Origin: Pseudoduganella rivuli
Lineage (GTDB): Bacteria; Pseudomonadota; Gammaproteobacteria; Burkholderiales; Burkholderiaceae_D
Reading direction: 5' to 3'
NCBI RefSeq assembly: GCF_009674485.1
Contig: NZ_WKJJ01000003.1
Coordinates: forward strand, 124,001-188,000
Length of the DNA stretch: 64,000 nucleotides
This document shows positions 16,072 through 26,351 of the stretch, piece after piece; positions within the stretch are counted from its first letter, which is position 1, and each line of letters opens with the position of its first letter. Position numbers and translations under genes: made by a program. A model generated the notes under the pieces. That model was given only the letters and a program-made list of their open reading frames with translations, was not told the origin of the DNA and searched no databases.

Positions 16072-18363
16072 ATGACCCGGCCAGATCCTGCCGCCAGCGC
16101 CGACGCGCTGGCCAACACTGTCACCCACAACCCCAACAAGCGCGCCGAACATGGCGAAGCGTCCCGCACACCACCGGAAGGCCATCATGTGCCCGCAACG
16201 CCGGCCGCAACAGCCGGCACCCGGTCGGAAAACCAGGCATCCCCCAAGACCGGCGTGCCGCCCGCACCCGGCGTCAATCCCAACGATGGATCGTTGCAGC
16301 GCGTGCGGGCCGACGCCAGCGGGCAGCGCCTCACCACCAACCAGGGCGTGCCGGTTGCGGACAACCAGAATTCGCTGAAGTCCAGCCTGCGCGGTCCCAC
16401 GCTGATGGAAGACTTCATCCTGCGTGAAAAAATCACGCACTTCGACCATGAGCGCATACCCGAGCGCATCGTGCACGCGCGCGGTTCCGCGGCGCACGGC
16501 TATTTCGAAGCGTATGAAGACTTGAGCAGCCTGACGCGCGCCGCGCCGTTTGCGCAGGCGGGCAAGCGCACGCCGGTGTTCGTGCGTTTTTCCACCGTGG
16601 CGGGCGAACGGGGTTCGGCCGACACCGTGCGTGACGTGCGGGGTTTTGCCGTGAAGTTTTATACGGATGAAGGCAACTGGGACCTGGTCGGCAATAACAT
16701 CCCCGTATTCTTTATCCAGGACGCGATGAAGTTTCCCGACCTGGTCCACGCCGTCAAGCCGGAGCCGCACAACGGCATGCCGCAGGCGGCCAGCGCGCAC
16801 GACACGTTCTGGGATTTCGCCTCGCTGATGCCGGAATCCATGCACATGCTGATGTGGGCCATGTCGGACCGCGCGATTCCCCGCAGCCTGCGCATGATGC
16901 AGGGCTTTGGCGTGCATACGTTCCGCCTCGTCAATGCCGACGGCGACTCGGTGTTCGTGAAATTCCACTGGCTGCCGCTGGCCGGCACCCATTCGCTGGT
17001 GTGGGATGAAGCACTGAAAGTCACGGGCGCGGACCCGGACTTCCACCGGCGCGACCTGTGGGAAGCCATCGAGGCGGGCAACGGGCCGCAATGGGAACTG
17101 GCGCTGCAAACATTTACGGAAGAGCAGGCCGCGCAATTCCCGTTCGACGTGCTGGACGCCACCAAGCTGGTGCCGGAAGAGCTGGCGCCGCTGAAAATCG
17201 TGGGACGCATGACCTTGAACCGCAACCCCGACAATTTCTTTGCCGAGACCGAGCAGGTGGCGTTTTGCGCCGCGCACATCATCCCCGGCATTGATTTCAC
17301 CAACGACCCGCTGCTGCAGGGACGCATCCATTCGTACGTGGATACGCAGATCAGCCGCCTGGGCGGTCCGAATTTCCATGAAATTCCCATCAACGCGCCG
17401 ATCTGCCCGATGCACAACAACCAGCGCGACGGCATGCACCGGCAAACCATCAACCGGGGCAAGGTGGCGTATGAACCGAATTCGCTGGGCGGCGGCTGCC
17501 CCCACCAGGCAGGGATGGCGGGCTTCACCAGCCTGCGCACGCAGGAAGCTCCGGAAGACAAGGTGCGGGGCAAGCCGGAACTGTTTGCCGACCACTATTC
17601 GCAGGCGCGCCTGTTCTGGCAAAGCCAGACGCGCCACGAGCAGCAGCACATCATCAATGGATTCCGCTTCGAGTTGAGCAAGGTGACGGTGCCCGCCATC
17701 CGCGTGCGCACGCTGTCGATGCTGGCCAATGTCGACGATGCGCTGGTGTCGGCGGTGGCGGCCGGGCTGGGTCTGCCGGTACCCGCGCCGCAGCCGCTGG
17801 CGACCAGCCAGCCGATTCCCTCGTATCCGCCCTCGCCGGCGCTGTCGCTGATGGCGCGTCCCGGGCAGCAGGGCATCGCGACGCGGCAAGTGGCGATCCT
17901 GGTGGCGGACGGTGTCGATGGCGACGGCGTACGGACCATCCAGGCGGCATTGGAAGCGGATGGCGCGGTGCCCCATATCGTCGGGCCGTGGCTGGGTCTG
18001 GTCGTGGCGGCCGACGGCGCACCGATCGCCGTGGAGAGGACGCTGGAAAACGCGCCGGGCGTGCTGTTCGACGCGGTGGCGATCCCGTGCGGCGAACAGG
18101 CTGCGCAAACGCTGTCGTCGCTGGCGCATGCGCTCGATTTCGTGCGCCTGCAATACCGCCACTGCAAGCCGATCCTGGCGGTAGGCAAAGGGACGCTGTT
18201 GCTGGCCAAGGCGCAGATCCCGGCGCAACTGCCGGATGGCTCGCCCGATCCCGGCCTGATCGGCACGGAACCCGCCGACCTGCCCGATGCGCTGACGGCA
18301 TTCAAGCATGCGCTGGCGGAAGGCCGCGCGTGGGTAAGGGAATCCGATCCCCCCGCGGTTTGA
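16072..18363 (+). CDS. katE: Large-subunit catalase HPII with C-terminal DJ-1/GATase-like domain
   Basis: A 763-residue monofunctional haem catalase that converts hydrogen peroxide to water and oxygen. An N-terminal extension (about 80 residues) precedes the core with the catalytic His in [13 protein letters not shown], the distal Asn region [18 protein letters not shown] and the haem-ligand Tyr in [22 protein letters not shown]. After a Pro-rich linker near residue 585 a class I glutamine amidotransferase-like domain follows ([27 protein letters not shown]), as in E. coli HPII; it is not enzymatic in known members. Length matches the family. The start lies 15 bp after the 23-residue peptide. 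Confidence 0.96.
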   Translation: MTRPDPAASADALANTVTHNPNKRAEHGEASRTPPEGHHVPATPAATAGTRSENQASPKTGVPPAPGVNPNDGSLQRVRADASGQRLTTNQGVPVADNQNSLKSSLRGPTLMEDFILREKITHFDHERIPERIVHARGSAAHGYFEAYEDLSSLTRAAPFAQAGKRTPVFVRFSTVAGERGSADTVRDVRGFAVKFYTDEGNWDLVGNNIPVFFIQDAMKFPDLVHAVKPEPHNGMPQAASAHDTFWDFASLMPESMHMLMWAMSDRAIPRSLRMMQGFGVHTFRLVNADGDSVFVKFHWLPLAGTHSLVWDEALKVTGADPDFHRRDLWEAIEAGNGPQWELALQTFTEEQAAQFPFDVLDATKLVPEELAPLKIVGRMTLNRNPDNFFAETEQVAFCAAHIIPGIDFTNDPLLQGRIHSYVDTQISRLGGPNFHEIPINAPICPMHNNQRDGMHRQTINRGKVAYEPNSLGGGCPHQAGMAGFTSLRTQEAPEDKVRGKPELFADHYSQARLFWQSQTRHEQQHIINGFRFELSKVTVPAIRVRTLSMLANVDDALVSAVAAGLGLPVPAPQPLATSQPIPSYPPSPALSLMARPGQQGIATRQVAILVADGVDGDGVRTIQAALEADGAVPHIVGPWLGLVVAADGAPIAVERTLENAPGVLFDAVAIPCGEQAAQTLSSLAHALDFVRLQYRHCKPILAVGKGTLLLAKAQIPAQLPDGSPDPGLIGTEPADLPDALTAFKHALAEGRAWVRESDPPAV

Positions 18364-18390
18364 ATGTTTTGTTCATAGGGAAATTCCGAC

Positions 18391-18416
18391 GGAGGATCGC
18401 CGTAGTGCTATCCTCC
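18391..18416. promoter_or_regulatory. Inverted repeat before the MFS gene
   Basis: GGAGGAT (18391-18397) and ATCCTCC (18410-18416) form perfect 7-base arms around a 12-base loop, ending four bases before ATG 18421. The left arm is the only Shine-Dalgarno-like sequence nearby, and it lies too far upstream. The repeat could be an operator or an RNA hairpin that controls translation. Confidence 0.4.
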
Positions 18417-18420
18417 TGAC

Positions 18421-20094
18421 ATGGACGTCTATGCCCCGCAAACATGGCTTCCCCACGAGCGCCCGATGCTGCCGGGCTCTCCGTCGACGCCCCATCATCC
18501 GGCATCGCGCCGCATCGCCTACCTGGTGGTCGGCTTCATCGTGGCGCTGACGGGTGGCCTGGGCAACGCGCTGGTCACCGTCAACCTGCCATACCTGCAA
18601 GGCTCGCTGGGCGTCTATGCGGCGGAAATCGCGTGGCTGCCGGCTGCCTATGTGATGGCCAATGTATCGATGAATTTGCTGCTGGTGAAATTCCGGCAGC
18701 AATACGGCCTGCGCCTGTTCACGGAATTGTTTTTGCTGCTGTACGTGATCGCCACCGTGGCGCACCTGTTCGTGCACGGACTGGCGTCCGCCATTGCCGT
18801 GCGGGCGGCGCACGGCATGAGCGGCGCGGCGCTGACAGTGCTGGGGCTGTACTACGTGCTGCAGGCATTCTCCAAGGAGCACCGGCTCAGGGGCGTGGTG
18901 ATCGGCGTGGGTTTTGCGCAACTGGCGCTGCCGCTGGCGCGGCTGTTTTCATCGGAATTGCTGGAAATCGGCGAGTGGCGCGGCCTGTACCTGTTCGAGC
19001 TGGGCATGGCGCTGCTGGCGCTGGGTTGCGTGCTGTTGCTGCCGCTGCCGCCCGGCGACCGCGTGCGCGCGTTTGAAAAACTCGATTTCGCCACCTTCGC
19101 GTTGTTTGCGCCCGGGATTGCCTTGCTGTGCGCCGTGCTGGCGCTGGGCCGCATCGTGTGGTGGCTGGAAGCGCCATGGCTGGGCTGGTGCCTGGCCGGC
19201 GCGATCGTGCTGGTGACCGGTGCGCTGCTGATCGAACATCACCGCAAGGCGCCGCTATTGAACACGCGCTGGCTCAGCACCGCCAGCATGCTGCGGCTGG
19301 CCGCGTCCGTGCTATTGATCCGTATCGTGCAGACCGAAGCGTCGGCCACGGTGGGGCTGCTGCAATCGCTGGGCATGAGCAACGACCAGATGCAGGTGCT
19401 GTGGATCGTCACGCTGGCGGGCAGCGTGGCCGGCATCGCGGCCAGTGCGCTGACGATTTCGCCCGCGCGCATCCAGCCTTCGCTGATGTTCGCGCTGGTC
19501 CTGATGGCCATCGGCGCGTTCATGGACAGCCGCGCCACCAGCCTGGTGCGCCCCGAACAAATGTTGGTTAGCCAGTTCCTGCTGGCGTTCGGCGGCACGT
19601 TCTTCCTGGGCCCCACCTTCATTTCGGGTTTCGGCGCCGTGATTGCCGCGCCCCGCAACCTGATCAGTTTTTCGCTGATGTTCACCATCGCGCAAAACCT
19701 GGGCGGCTTGCTGGGTTCCGCGCTGGTCAACTCGGTGCAGGTGGTGCGCGAAAAATACCATTCGAGCCAGCTGGTCGACCATTTGACCCTGCTCGATCCA
19801 CAGGTGGCGGCCCGCGTGCAGGGCAGCGCCGCAGCACTGGGCGGCGCGGTGGGCGACCCGGCGCTGCGCAGTGCGCAGGGCGTGGCCGCGCTGGGCGCGT
19901 CCGCCACGCGCGAAGCGAATATCCTGGCGTGGAATGACGTGTTCCTGGCCATCGGCATCGTGGCCGTGGCCACCATCGCGTGGATGCTGATGCACCACCT
20001 GTGGAATATCTGCACCGCCTGCAAACCGGCGCCACCACCGGATGCGCAGGCGGGGCTGTCCAATGTCGCCCTTAACAATTCGGGATCGTCGTGA
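18421..20094 (+). CDS. MFS efflux transporter, DHA2/EmrB type
   Basis: A 557-residue inner membrane protein with about 14 hydrophobic segments, first member of a three-gene tripartite pump (MFS, HlyD-type adaptor, outer membrane factor). The first helix region (YLVVGFIVALTGGLGNALVTVNLPYLQGSLG) and the following EIAWLPAAYVMANVSM are typical of the EmrB family, although residues usually conserved around the A motif are altered. The C-terminus is a soluble tail of about 30 residues. No good ribosome site precedes ATG 18421; an inverted repeat lies there instead. The stop overlaps the next start by one base. Confidence 0.87.
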   Translation: MDVYAPQTWLPHERPMLPGSPSTPHHPASRRIAYLVVGFIVALTGGLGNALVTVNLPYLQGSLGVYAAEIAWLPAAYVMANVSMNLLLVKFRQQYGLRLFTELFLLLYVIATVAHLFVHGLASAIAVRAAHGMSGAALTVLGLYYVLQAFSKEHRLRGVVIGVGFAQLALPLARLFSSELLEIGEWRGLYLFELGMALLALGCVLLLPLPPGDRVRAFEKLDFATFALFAPGIALLCAVLALGRIVWWLEAPWLGWCLAGAIVLVTGALLIEHHRKAPLLNTRWLSTASMLRLAASVLLIRIVQTEASATVGLLQSLGMSNDQMQVLWIVTLAGSVAGIAASALTISPARIQPSLMFALVLMAIGAFMDSRATSLVRPEQMLVSQFLLAFGGTFFLGPTFISGFGAVIAAPRNLISFSLMFTIAQNLGGLLGSALVNSVQVVREKYHSSQLVDHLTLLDPQVAARVQGSAAALGGAVGDPALRSAQGVAALGASATREANILAWNDVFLAIGIVAVATIAWMLMHHLWNICTACKPAPPPDAQAGLSNVALNNSGSS

Positions 20095-21251
20095 TGAGTA
20101 CAACCCCACCCGCAACCGACAACCTCCCAACGTCGGCGCCAGCATCACCCGAACCACCGGTCGCCGCCCCGGCCGCGCCTGCGCCCGACAGCCGCCCTCA
20201 GCGCTTTGCCATCGCCGGCTTTTTACTGGTCGCCATCATCGGCGTGCTGGTGGTGCTGTATGCGTGGCGGCTGCCGCCTTTCAGCACGCCCATCGTCACC
20301 ACGGAAAACGCGCTGGTGCGGGGCCAGGTGACGTTGATCGGCACGCAGTTGCCCGGCTACGTGACGGCCGTGAAAGTGCAGGACTTCCAGCACGTGAAAG
20401 CGGGCGATTTATTGGTGCAGCTGGACGACCGCATCTATCGCCAGCGGGTGGAACAGGCACAGGCGCAACTGGCGGCGCAGCAGGCCGCGCTGGCCAACTG
20501 GGAACAGTCGCGCAAAGGCGCGCTGGCAACGGTGGCGCTGAACGAGGCGGCGCTGGCCAATGCGCAGGCGCAGGCAATCCGTTCCCAGGCCGACCTGGCG
20601 CGGGTCGATGCGCTGGTGGCCGACGGCTCGCTGTCCGTGCGCGAACAGGATGCGCAAAAAGCCGCCCGCGCCCAAGGCACGGCGGCCGTGGCGCAGGCGC
20701 GCGCCGCGCTGGAGATCGCGAAGGAACAGGCGCAGGCCGTCACTGTCAACCGCCAATCGCTGCTGGCGGCGGTGGCCAACGCGGAAGCGGCATTGAAAGC
20801 GGCGCAGGTGGACCTCGACAATACCCGCATCACGGCGCCCGGCGACGGACAATTGGGCCAGGTCGCCGTGCGCCAGGGCGCGTATGTGAATACCGGTGCG
20901 CAGCTGATGGGACTGGTGCCGCGCCAGCTGTGGGTGATGGCCAACCTGAAGGAAACGCAAATGAACAATGTGCGCATCGGCCAGAGCGTGACGTTCCGCG
21001 TCGATGCGCTGGATGGGGCGCGGATGACGGGCCAGGTCGAGCGCATTTCGCCCGCCACCGGTTCCGAATTTGCCGTGCTGCCGGCCGATAACGCGACCGG
21101 CAATTATGTCAAGATCGCACAGCGCATTCCCGTACGCATCCGCATCGACCAGGGGCAGGGCGATGCGGAACGGCTGCGGCCCGGCATGTCCGTGATCGTC
21201 AGTATCGATACGTCGTCGGTCCCGAAGGATGCGCCGGGAGCGCGGCAATGA
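20094..21251 (+). CDS. HlyD/EmrA-type periplasmic adaptor
   Basis: A 385-residue membrane fusion protein. It has a Pro/Ala-rich cytoplasmic start, one membrane anchor (FAIAGFLLVAIIGVLVVLYAW) and a barrel-sandwich half (TENALVRGQVTLIGTQLPGYVTAVKVQDFQHVKAGDLLVQLDD). A long Gln/Ala-rich alpha-hairpin follows, then the second half (ITAPGDGQLGQVAVRQGAYVNTGAQLMGLVP) with LWVMANLKETQMNNVRIGQ. It links the MFS pump to the outer membrane factor. ATG 20094 overlaps the MFS stop; its own stop overlaps the next gene by four bases. Confidence 0.92.
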   Translation: MSTTPPATDNLPTSAPASPEPPVAAPAAPAPDSRPQRFAIAGFLLVAIIGVLVVLYAWRLPPFSTPIVTTENALVRGQVTLIGTQLPGYVTAVKVQDFQHVKAGDLLVQLDDRIYRQRVEQAQAQLAAQQAALANWEQSRKGALATVALNEAALANAQAQAIRSQADLARVDALVADGSLSVREQDAQKAARAQGTAAVAQARAALEIAKEQAQAVTVNRQSLLAAVANAEAALKAAQVDLDNTRITAPGDGQLGQVAVRQGAYVNTGAQLMGLVPRQLWVMANLKETQMNNVRIGQSVTFRVDALDGARMTGQVERISPATGSEFAVLPADNATGNYVKIAQRIPVRIRIDQGQGDAERLRPGMSVIVSIDTSSVPKDAPGARQ

Positions 21252-22636
21252 AGGTGGCGACGACGGTGGTAATGACCGCGTGGCTGGCGGCAACCGCACT
21301 GTTGGCAGGCTGCGCCGCCAAGGCGCCGCCACCGCCCCCGTCGGCGTTGCACGTGCCGGACACGTGGCGCAGCACGCCTGCGGCGGGTGCGCCCGCGACC
21401 GACGTGCTTTGGTGGCAAGCGTATGGCGACCCTGCGCTGTCGGCGCTGGTCGGCGCCGCGCTGGAACACAATGGCGACGTGCGCATCGCCCGGGCCCGGG
21501 TGGCGGAATACCGCGCCCGCGTAGCGCTGGCGCATTCGGCGCAGCAGCCCACGGCCGGCTATGATGCGGCGCCGGCCCGCGCCCGCGCGTTGACGGCCAC
21601 CGGCGCCCCCCGCACGGCCAATGTGTTCGTGGCGGAATTCCAGGCCGCGTATGAAATCGACTGGTGGGGGCGCCTGCAACAGCAAACGGATGCGGCCCGC
21701 GCCAGTTACCAGGCCGAGCAGGCGGGCCTGGACGTGGCGCGTCTGTCGGTTGCCGCGACAGTGGCGGCCGGCTACCTGAATTTGCGGGGCCTCGATGCGC
21801 AACTGGAACTGGCGCAAGCCACGCTGGCGATACGCGAACGTTCGCGCGCGCTGGCGCGCCGCCAGTTTGAAGTGGGTTACAGCTCCAAACTTGAATGGCT
21901 GCAGGCGCAATCGGAATACCTGGCCGCCAGCGAGCAGGTGCCGCAGTTGCAGCGCCAGGTGTGCGAACAGGAAAACGCGCTGGCCGTGCTGGCCGGCGGC
22001 AATCCCGGACCGATTGCGCGGGGTATCGCGCTGGCGGACCTGGCGCCGCCGCAAGTGGGGGCGGGCTTGCCGTCGGACCTGTTGCAGCGCCGCCCGGACC
22101 TGGCCCGCGCCGCCCGCAATGCGCAAGCGGCCAGCGCCCAGTTGGCCGCCACGCGCGACCAGTTGCTGCCCTCGTTCCGCCTGACCGTGCAGGGCGGCCT
22201 GCAATCGTCCACCTTGCACGCGCTGCTGGCCGATCCGACGCATTTGTGGAAACTGGCAGGTATCGTGGCCGGGCCGGTCACGGATGGGGGCAGGGTCCAG
22301 GCGCAGACGGAAGCGGCCGCGTTCCAGCGCGACCAGGCGCTGATCGCCTATGAAAACACGGCGCGCGCGGCATTCGCGGAAACCGATAATGCGCTGGGTG
22401 CGATTGCCCGCCTGCGCGAACAACTGGCCGTCAATGAAGAGCGCCGCGCGCAGGCGGCGGAAACGCTGCGCATCGCGCGCAACCGCTACCGCAACGGCTA
22501 TGCGTCTTACCTGGAAGAGCTCGATGCGCAGCGCACCTTGTACGCTGCGGATGTGGCGCGCTTGCAATTGAAGGCGCGCCTTCTGGTGGCGACGGTGGAT
22601 TTATACCGTGCGCTGGGGGGAGGGTGGGGGACCTGA
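21248..22636 (+). CDS. Outer membrane efflux lipoprotein, NodT/OprM family
   Basis: A 462-residue TolC-superfamily outer membrane factor with a lipoprotein signal ending LLAGC (Cys22). It has two repeated halves of long amphipathic helices and the family motifs AYEIDWWGRLQQQTDAARASY, RRPDLARAARNAQAA and NRYRNGYASYLEELDAQRTL. It completes the MFS-HlyD-OMF pump. The start overlaps the adaptor gene by four bases. It converges with the GyrI-like gene; the 56 bp between hold a 16-base sequence repeated at 60785-60800. Confidence 0.92.
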   Translation: MKVATTVVMTAWLAATALLAGCAAKAPPPPPSALHVPDTWRSTPAAGAPATDVLWWQAYGDPALSALVGAALEHNGDVRIARARVAEYRARVALAHSAQQPTAGYDAAPARARALTATGAPRTANVFVAEFQAAYEIDWWGRLQQQTDAARASYQAEQAGLDVARLSVAATVAAGYLNLRGLDAQLELAQATLAIRERSRALARRQFEVGYSSKLEWLQAQSEYLAASEQVPQLQRQVCEQENALAVLAGGNPGPIARGIALADLAPPQVGAGLPSDLLQRRPDLARAARNAQAASAQLAATRDQLLPSFRLTVQGGLQSSTLHALLADPTHLWKLAGIVAGPVTDGGRVQAQTEAAAFQRDQALIAYENTARAAFAETDNALGAIARLREQLAVNEERRAQAAETLRIARNRYRNGYASYLEELDAQRTLYAADVARLQLKARLLVATVDLYRALGGGWGT

Positions 22637-22659
22637 CATCGTGGTTGGGCCGCCGGTCT

Positions 22660-22675
22660 GCATGCATGGCGGCTT
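22660..22675. repeat. Intergenic repeat GCATGCATGGCGGCTT, copy 1
   Basis: This 16-base sequence in the gap between two convergent genes recurs exactly at 60785-60800, also intergenic. At the second site it runs into a long hairpin. It may be part of a dispersed REP-like element. Confidence 0.4.
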
Positions 22676-22692
22676 GATGAGACCAATCCGCC

Positions 22693-23157
22693 CTACTTGA
22701 TTGCGATGCACAGGTCGCACTCGAACACGCCGGTCGCCGCATCTTCCGTGTAACTGGCGTCATAGCGTTCAAAGCACGGCCCCGGAATGCCCTGCAAGCC
22801 GGACGCCGGCAGCGCCTTGCTGTAAAACGCCATCCACGCGTTGCCGATGTCGGCGGCCGGGCCGCGATAGCGCACGGCGGCAAAGCGCCCGCCGGGGAAA
22901 TGCATGACGGCGGCAGGCGCCGGCGCCACGTAATCATCCGCCACTTCCACGCACGCGTCGTAGCGGCATTGCTCCGGCGGCGTGGTCGACGGATCGTCCT
23001 GCGCAATACCGTACGTGGTGCGGTTCATCAAGCCGTGGGCGGCGCGCCACGGATTGAAGACGTCGCGCCAGAACGCGCCCAGCGCGGGGCCGAACGGCCC
23101 CGTGTGGCGCAGGTAAGCCAGTGTCACTGGCGGCAATTCCATCACGCGTACTTCCAT
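22693..23157 (-). CDS. GyrI-like small-molecule-binding domain protein
   Basis: A 154-residue protein of the GyrI/SbmC/AraC-effector-binding fold (VRVMELPPVTLAYLRHTGPFGPALGAFWRDVFNPW; ...PGGRFAAVRYRGPAADIGNAWMAFYSKALPASG). Such domains bind hydrophobic or amphipathic ligands, and some inhibit DNA gyrase. ATG 23157 is chosen for AAAGGAGA immediately upstream. It is the last gene of the TetR-OMF-MFP-RND unit, 19 bp after the RND gene, and may buffer or sense the pump's substrate. There is no DNA-binding domain. Confidence 0.82.
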   Translation of the reverse strand: MEVRVMELPPVTLAYLRHTGPFGPALGAFWRDVFNPWRAAHGLMNRTTYGIAQDDPSTTPPEQCRYDACVEVADDYVAPAPAAVMHFPGGRFAAVRYRGPAADIGNAWMAFYSKALPASGLQGIPGPCFERYDASYTEDAATGVFECDLCIAIK

Positions 23158-23176
23158 GGCAGTCTCCTTTGCGGGA

Positions 23177-26100
23177 TTACTTGGATGGGATAACGTCGTT
23201 CTCAACCTGCTTCGGCGCCTCATGTGGCGCATGATGCGGCGCGGCAGTGGGATGCTTATGCTTGCGCAGCATGCCCAGGCAGCGTTTCATCAAATGTTCC
23301 AGGTCGTCGATGTACGTGAACACGGCCGGCACCACCAGCAGCGACAGCAGGGTGGACGTGATCAGGCCGCCGATCACGGCGCGCGCCATCGGTGCGCGGA
23401 AGCTCGGGTCCGCGCCCCAGCCCAGCGCCAGCGGCATCATGCCGGCGCCCATTGCGATGGTGGTCATCAGGATCGGGCGCGAACGCTTGTGGCACGCATC
23501 GACCAGCGCATCGAAACGCTTCATGCCTTCGCGGCGCGCAATGATGGCGTAATCGACCAGCAGGATCGAGTTTTTCGTCACGATCCCCATCAGCATGATC
23601 AGGCCGATCATCGACGGCATCGACAGCGCGCTGCGGGTGATCAGCAGCGCGACGAACGCGCCGCCGATCGACAGCGGCAGCGCCGCCAGGATCGTGGCCG
23701 GCTGCATGAAGTCCTGGAACAGCAGCACCAGCACGCAGTAAATGCAGATCACGCCGATCAGCATGGCGATGCCGAAGCTGGCGAACAGCGCCTGCATTTC
23801 CTGCGCGTCGCCCAGTTCCGCGATGTGCACGGATGGCGGCAGCGCCTTCATCGACGGCAGTGCGCGGGCTTCCTCGTTGACTTCACCCAGCGAGCGGCCA
23901 TTCAATTCCACTTCCAGCGTCACGTTGCGCGAACGGTTCAAGCGGTTGATTTGTGCTGGGCCCGATTGCATGGAAATGTCGGCCACGGTGGCCAGCATGA
24001 CAGGCCCGTTCTTGCCCGGCACCGTCAGGCGACCGATGGCGTCCAGGTCGGCGCGCACGGCGTCCGGCAGCTTGACGCGGATCGGCACCTGGCGTTCCGG
24101 CAAGTTCATCTTCGTCATGTCGAAATCGTAATCGCCGGCGGTGGCCACGCGCACGGTTTCGCCGATGGCGGACGCCGTCACGCCCAGATCCGCCGCGCGG
24201 GCGAAATCGGGACGCACGATGATTTCCGGACGCACCAGCGATGCGCTGGAATTGACGTTGCCGATGCCTTTCAGCGTGCGCAATTCGCGCTCGACTTTTT
24301 GTGCGGATTCAATCAGCGCCTGCGGGTCTTCGCTTTGCAGCACCAGCTGCATTTTCACGCCGGTATCCTGCGGACCGACGGTGAAGCGGGCGCCCGGGAT
24401 GTTATTGAGCTTGGCGCGGATCTTTTCCTCCATCTCCGGCACGGTTTCCTTGCGGTCGTTGCGGTGCACGGTGGTCAAGGTCAGCACGGCGCGGCGCGCT
24501 TCCGCCGCGGCGCCCGGCGCAAACGCGTCGCCCGACGAACCGCCACCGATCGAGCTGAAGACGCCGGTCACGCCCTTGACTTCCATCGAGGCCAGGCGCG
24601 CCTGTTCGGCGATGGCGCGGGTCTCAACCAGGGTCGAGCCGGGTGGCAATTCCACCGTGACCTGGGTCTGGCCACGGTCGGCCGGCGGCACGAAGCCGGT
24701 CGGCAGCAGCGGCACCAGCATGATGGAGCCGATAAAGAATGCGCCCGACGCGATGGCCGTGATCAGGCGGTGTTTCAGGCACCACTGCATGACGTGCATG
24801 TAGCGCCGCATGATGGGGCCGTCGACTTCATCGGTGTGCGCCACGGGCTTCAGCAGGTAGGCCGCCATCATCGGCGTCAGCAAACGGGCCACCACCAGCG
24901 ATGCCAGCACGGCCAGCACGGCGGTCCAGCCGAACTGCTTGAAGAACAGGCCGGGAATGCCGCCCATGAACGCGGTCGGCAGGAACACGGCCACCAGCGC
25001 AAACGTGGTGGCGATCACCGCCATGCCGATTTCGTCGGCCGCCTCCATTGCCGCTTCGTAGGGCGTTTTGCCCATGCGCAGGTGACGCGAAATGTTTTCG
25101 ATTTCCACGATGGCGTCGTCGACCAGCACACCCACCACCAGCGCCAGCGACAGCAGGGTCACGGTGTTGAGCGTATAGCCGAACAAATAAATGCCGAGGA
25201 AGGCGGGCAGCACGGACAGCGGCAGCGCGGCGGCGGCCACCAGGGTGGCGCGCCAGTCGCGCAGGAACCACCACACCACCAGCACGGCCAGGATCGCGCC
25301 TTCGTACAGCAATTCCATCGACCCTTCGAAGTTTTCATGGATCGGCGCCGCATTGTCGATCGACATGCGCAGCTCGAACGTCGGATGCGCCTTGCGCATT
25401 TCCTCGATGGCGGCCTTCACGTCATTGGCCACCTGCGTTTCGCTGGCGCCCTTGGTGCGGAAGATTTCAAAAGCCACCACCGGCTTGCCATCCTGCTCGG
25501 CCACGGCGCGCCGTTCGGCCGTGGCGTCAGTGATGGTCGCCACCTGGTCGAGGCGGATATGGCGGCCTTCCGGCAGCGGGATATCGATGGCGGCCAGTTC
25601 TGCCGCGCTTTTCACGGTGCCGATGGTGCGCACGGATTGCTCCGCGCCGGACACGTCGCCACGGCCCCCCGGCGCTTCGCGCTGCACCATGCGCAGCTGG
25701 CGCGACACGTCCAGCGCCGATACCTTCAACGCCGCCATGCGGTTGTCGTCCAGCTCGACGCGGATTTCCCGCGCCGCGCCGCCGATACGCTTGACCTGGC
25801 CCACGCCCTTGACGGCCAGCAGGCGCTTGGTCACGTCGTTGTCGACATACCAGCTCAACTCCTGGATGTCCGACGCCTTGCCGTCCTTGGCCGACGCCGT
25901 ATACGTCAGGACCGAACGGCCCGCGGTCGGCACCTTGTTGACCACGGGGTCGCGCAACTCGCCGGGCATGTCGGCCCGCACCTGGGCCACGGCGTCGCGG
26001 ATTTCATTGACGGCGTCGGAGACGTTCTTCTCCAGGTTGAATTCCACCGTCAGCGTGGCGGCGCCGTCGAGCACGGACGTGTGGATGTTTTTCACGCCTT

Positions 26101-26323
26101 GCAGCGGCGCGATCGCATCTTCGATCTTGCGCGCCACTTCGGTTTCCAGTTGGGCCGGGGCGGCGCCCGGCAGGCTGGCGGTGACGATCACCACCGGCAA
26201 CTGGATGTCCGGGAAGTCCTGCACCGGGTTGGCTTTATAAGCCAGCAATCCTGCAAACGACAGCAGGAAGAACAGCATGATCGCGGGGATCGGATGCTTG
26301 ATCGATAAGGATGATAAGTTCAC
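23177..26323 (-). CDS. RND multidrug efflux transporter, HAE-1 family
   Basis: A 1048-residue proton-driven inner membrane pump with twelve membrane helices in two repeats and two large periplasmic loops (start MNLSSLSIKHPIPAIMLFF, VQDFPDIQLPVVIVTASLPGA). The proton-relay pair lies in VVGVLVDDAIVEIENI, and the family motif GGIPGLFFKQFGWTAVLAVLAS precedes TM6. Length is normal for AcrB/MexB relatives. It sits in an operon with its adaptor and outer membrane channel under a TetR regulator. A 1050-residue open frame on the other strand is an antisense shadow. Confidence 0.95.
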   Translation of the reverse strand: MNLSSLSIKHPIPAIMLFFLLSFAGLLAYKANPVQDFPDIQLPVVIVTASLPGAAPAQLETEVARKIEDAIAPLQGVKNIHTSVLDGAATLTVEFNLEKNVSDAVNEIRDAVAQVRADMPGELRDPVVNKVPTAGRSVLTYTASAKDGKASDIQELSWYVDNDVTKRLLAVKGVGQVKRIGGAAREIRVELDDNRMAALKVSALDVSRQLRMVQREAPGGRGDVSGAEQSVRTIGTVKSAAELAAIDIPLPEGRHIRLDQVATITDATAERRAVAEQDGKPVVAFEIFRTKGASETQVANDVKAAIEEMRKAHPTFELRMSIDNAAPIHENFEGSMELLYEGAILAVLVVWWFLRDWRATLVAAAALPLSVLPAFLGIYLFGYTLNTVTLLSLALVVGVLVDDAIVEIENISRHLRMGKTPYEAAMEAADEIGMAVIATTFALVAVFLPTAFMGGIPGLFFKQFGWTAVLAVLASLVVARLLTPMMAAYLLKPVAHTDEVDGPIMRRYMHVMQWCLKHRLITAIASGAFFIGSIMLVPLLPTGFVPPADRGQTQVTVELPPGSTLVETRAIAEQARLASMEVKGVTGVFSSIGGGSSGDAFAPGAAAEARRAVLTLTTVHRNDRKETVPEMEEKIRAKLNNIPGARFTVGPQDTGVKMQLVLQSEDPQALIESAQKVERELRTLKGIGNVNSSASLVRPEIIVRPDFARAADLGVTASAIGETVRVATAGDYDFDMTKMNLPERQVPIRVKLPDAVRADLDAIGRLTVPGKNGPVMLATVADISMQSGPAQINRLNRSRNVTLEVELNGRSLGEVNEEARALPSMKALPPSVHIAELGDAQEMQALFASFGIAMLIGVICIYCVLVLLFQDFMQPATILAALPLSIGGAFVALLITRSALSMPSMIGLIMLMGIVTKNSILLVDYAIIARREGMKRFDALVDACHKRSRPILMTTIAMGAGMMPLALGWGADPSFRAPMARAVIGGLITSTLLSLLVVPAVFTYIDDLEHLMKRCLGMLRKHKHPTAAPHHAPHEAPKQVENDVIPSK

Positions 26324-26351
26324 TGGGGCTCCTGGTTGTGGGCCGCGTTAT

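Noticed and set aside
23156..26308. A 1050-residue plus-strand open frame
   Set aside because: It is exactly antisense to the RND pump, is His/Arg/Gln-rich and has no motifs; it is a GC-bias shadow.
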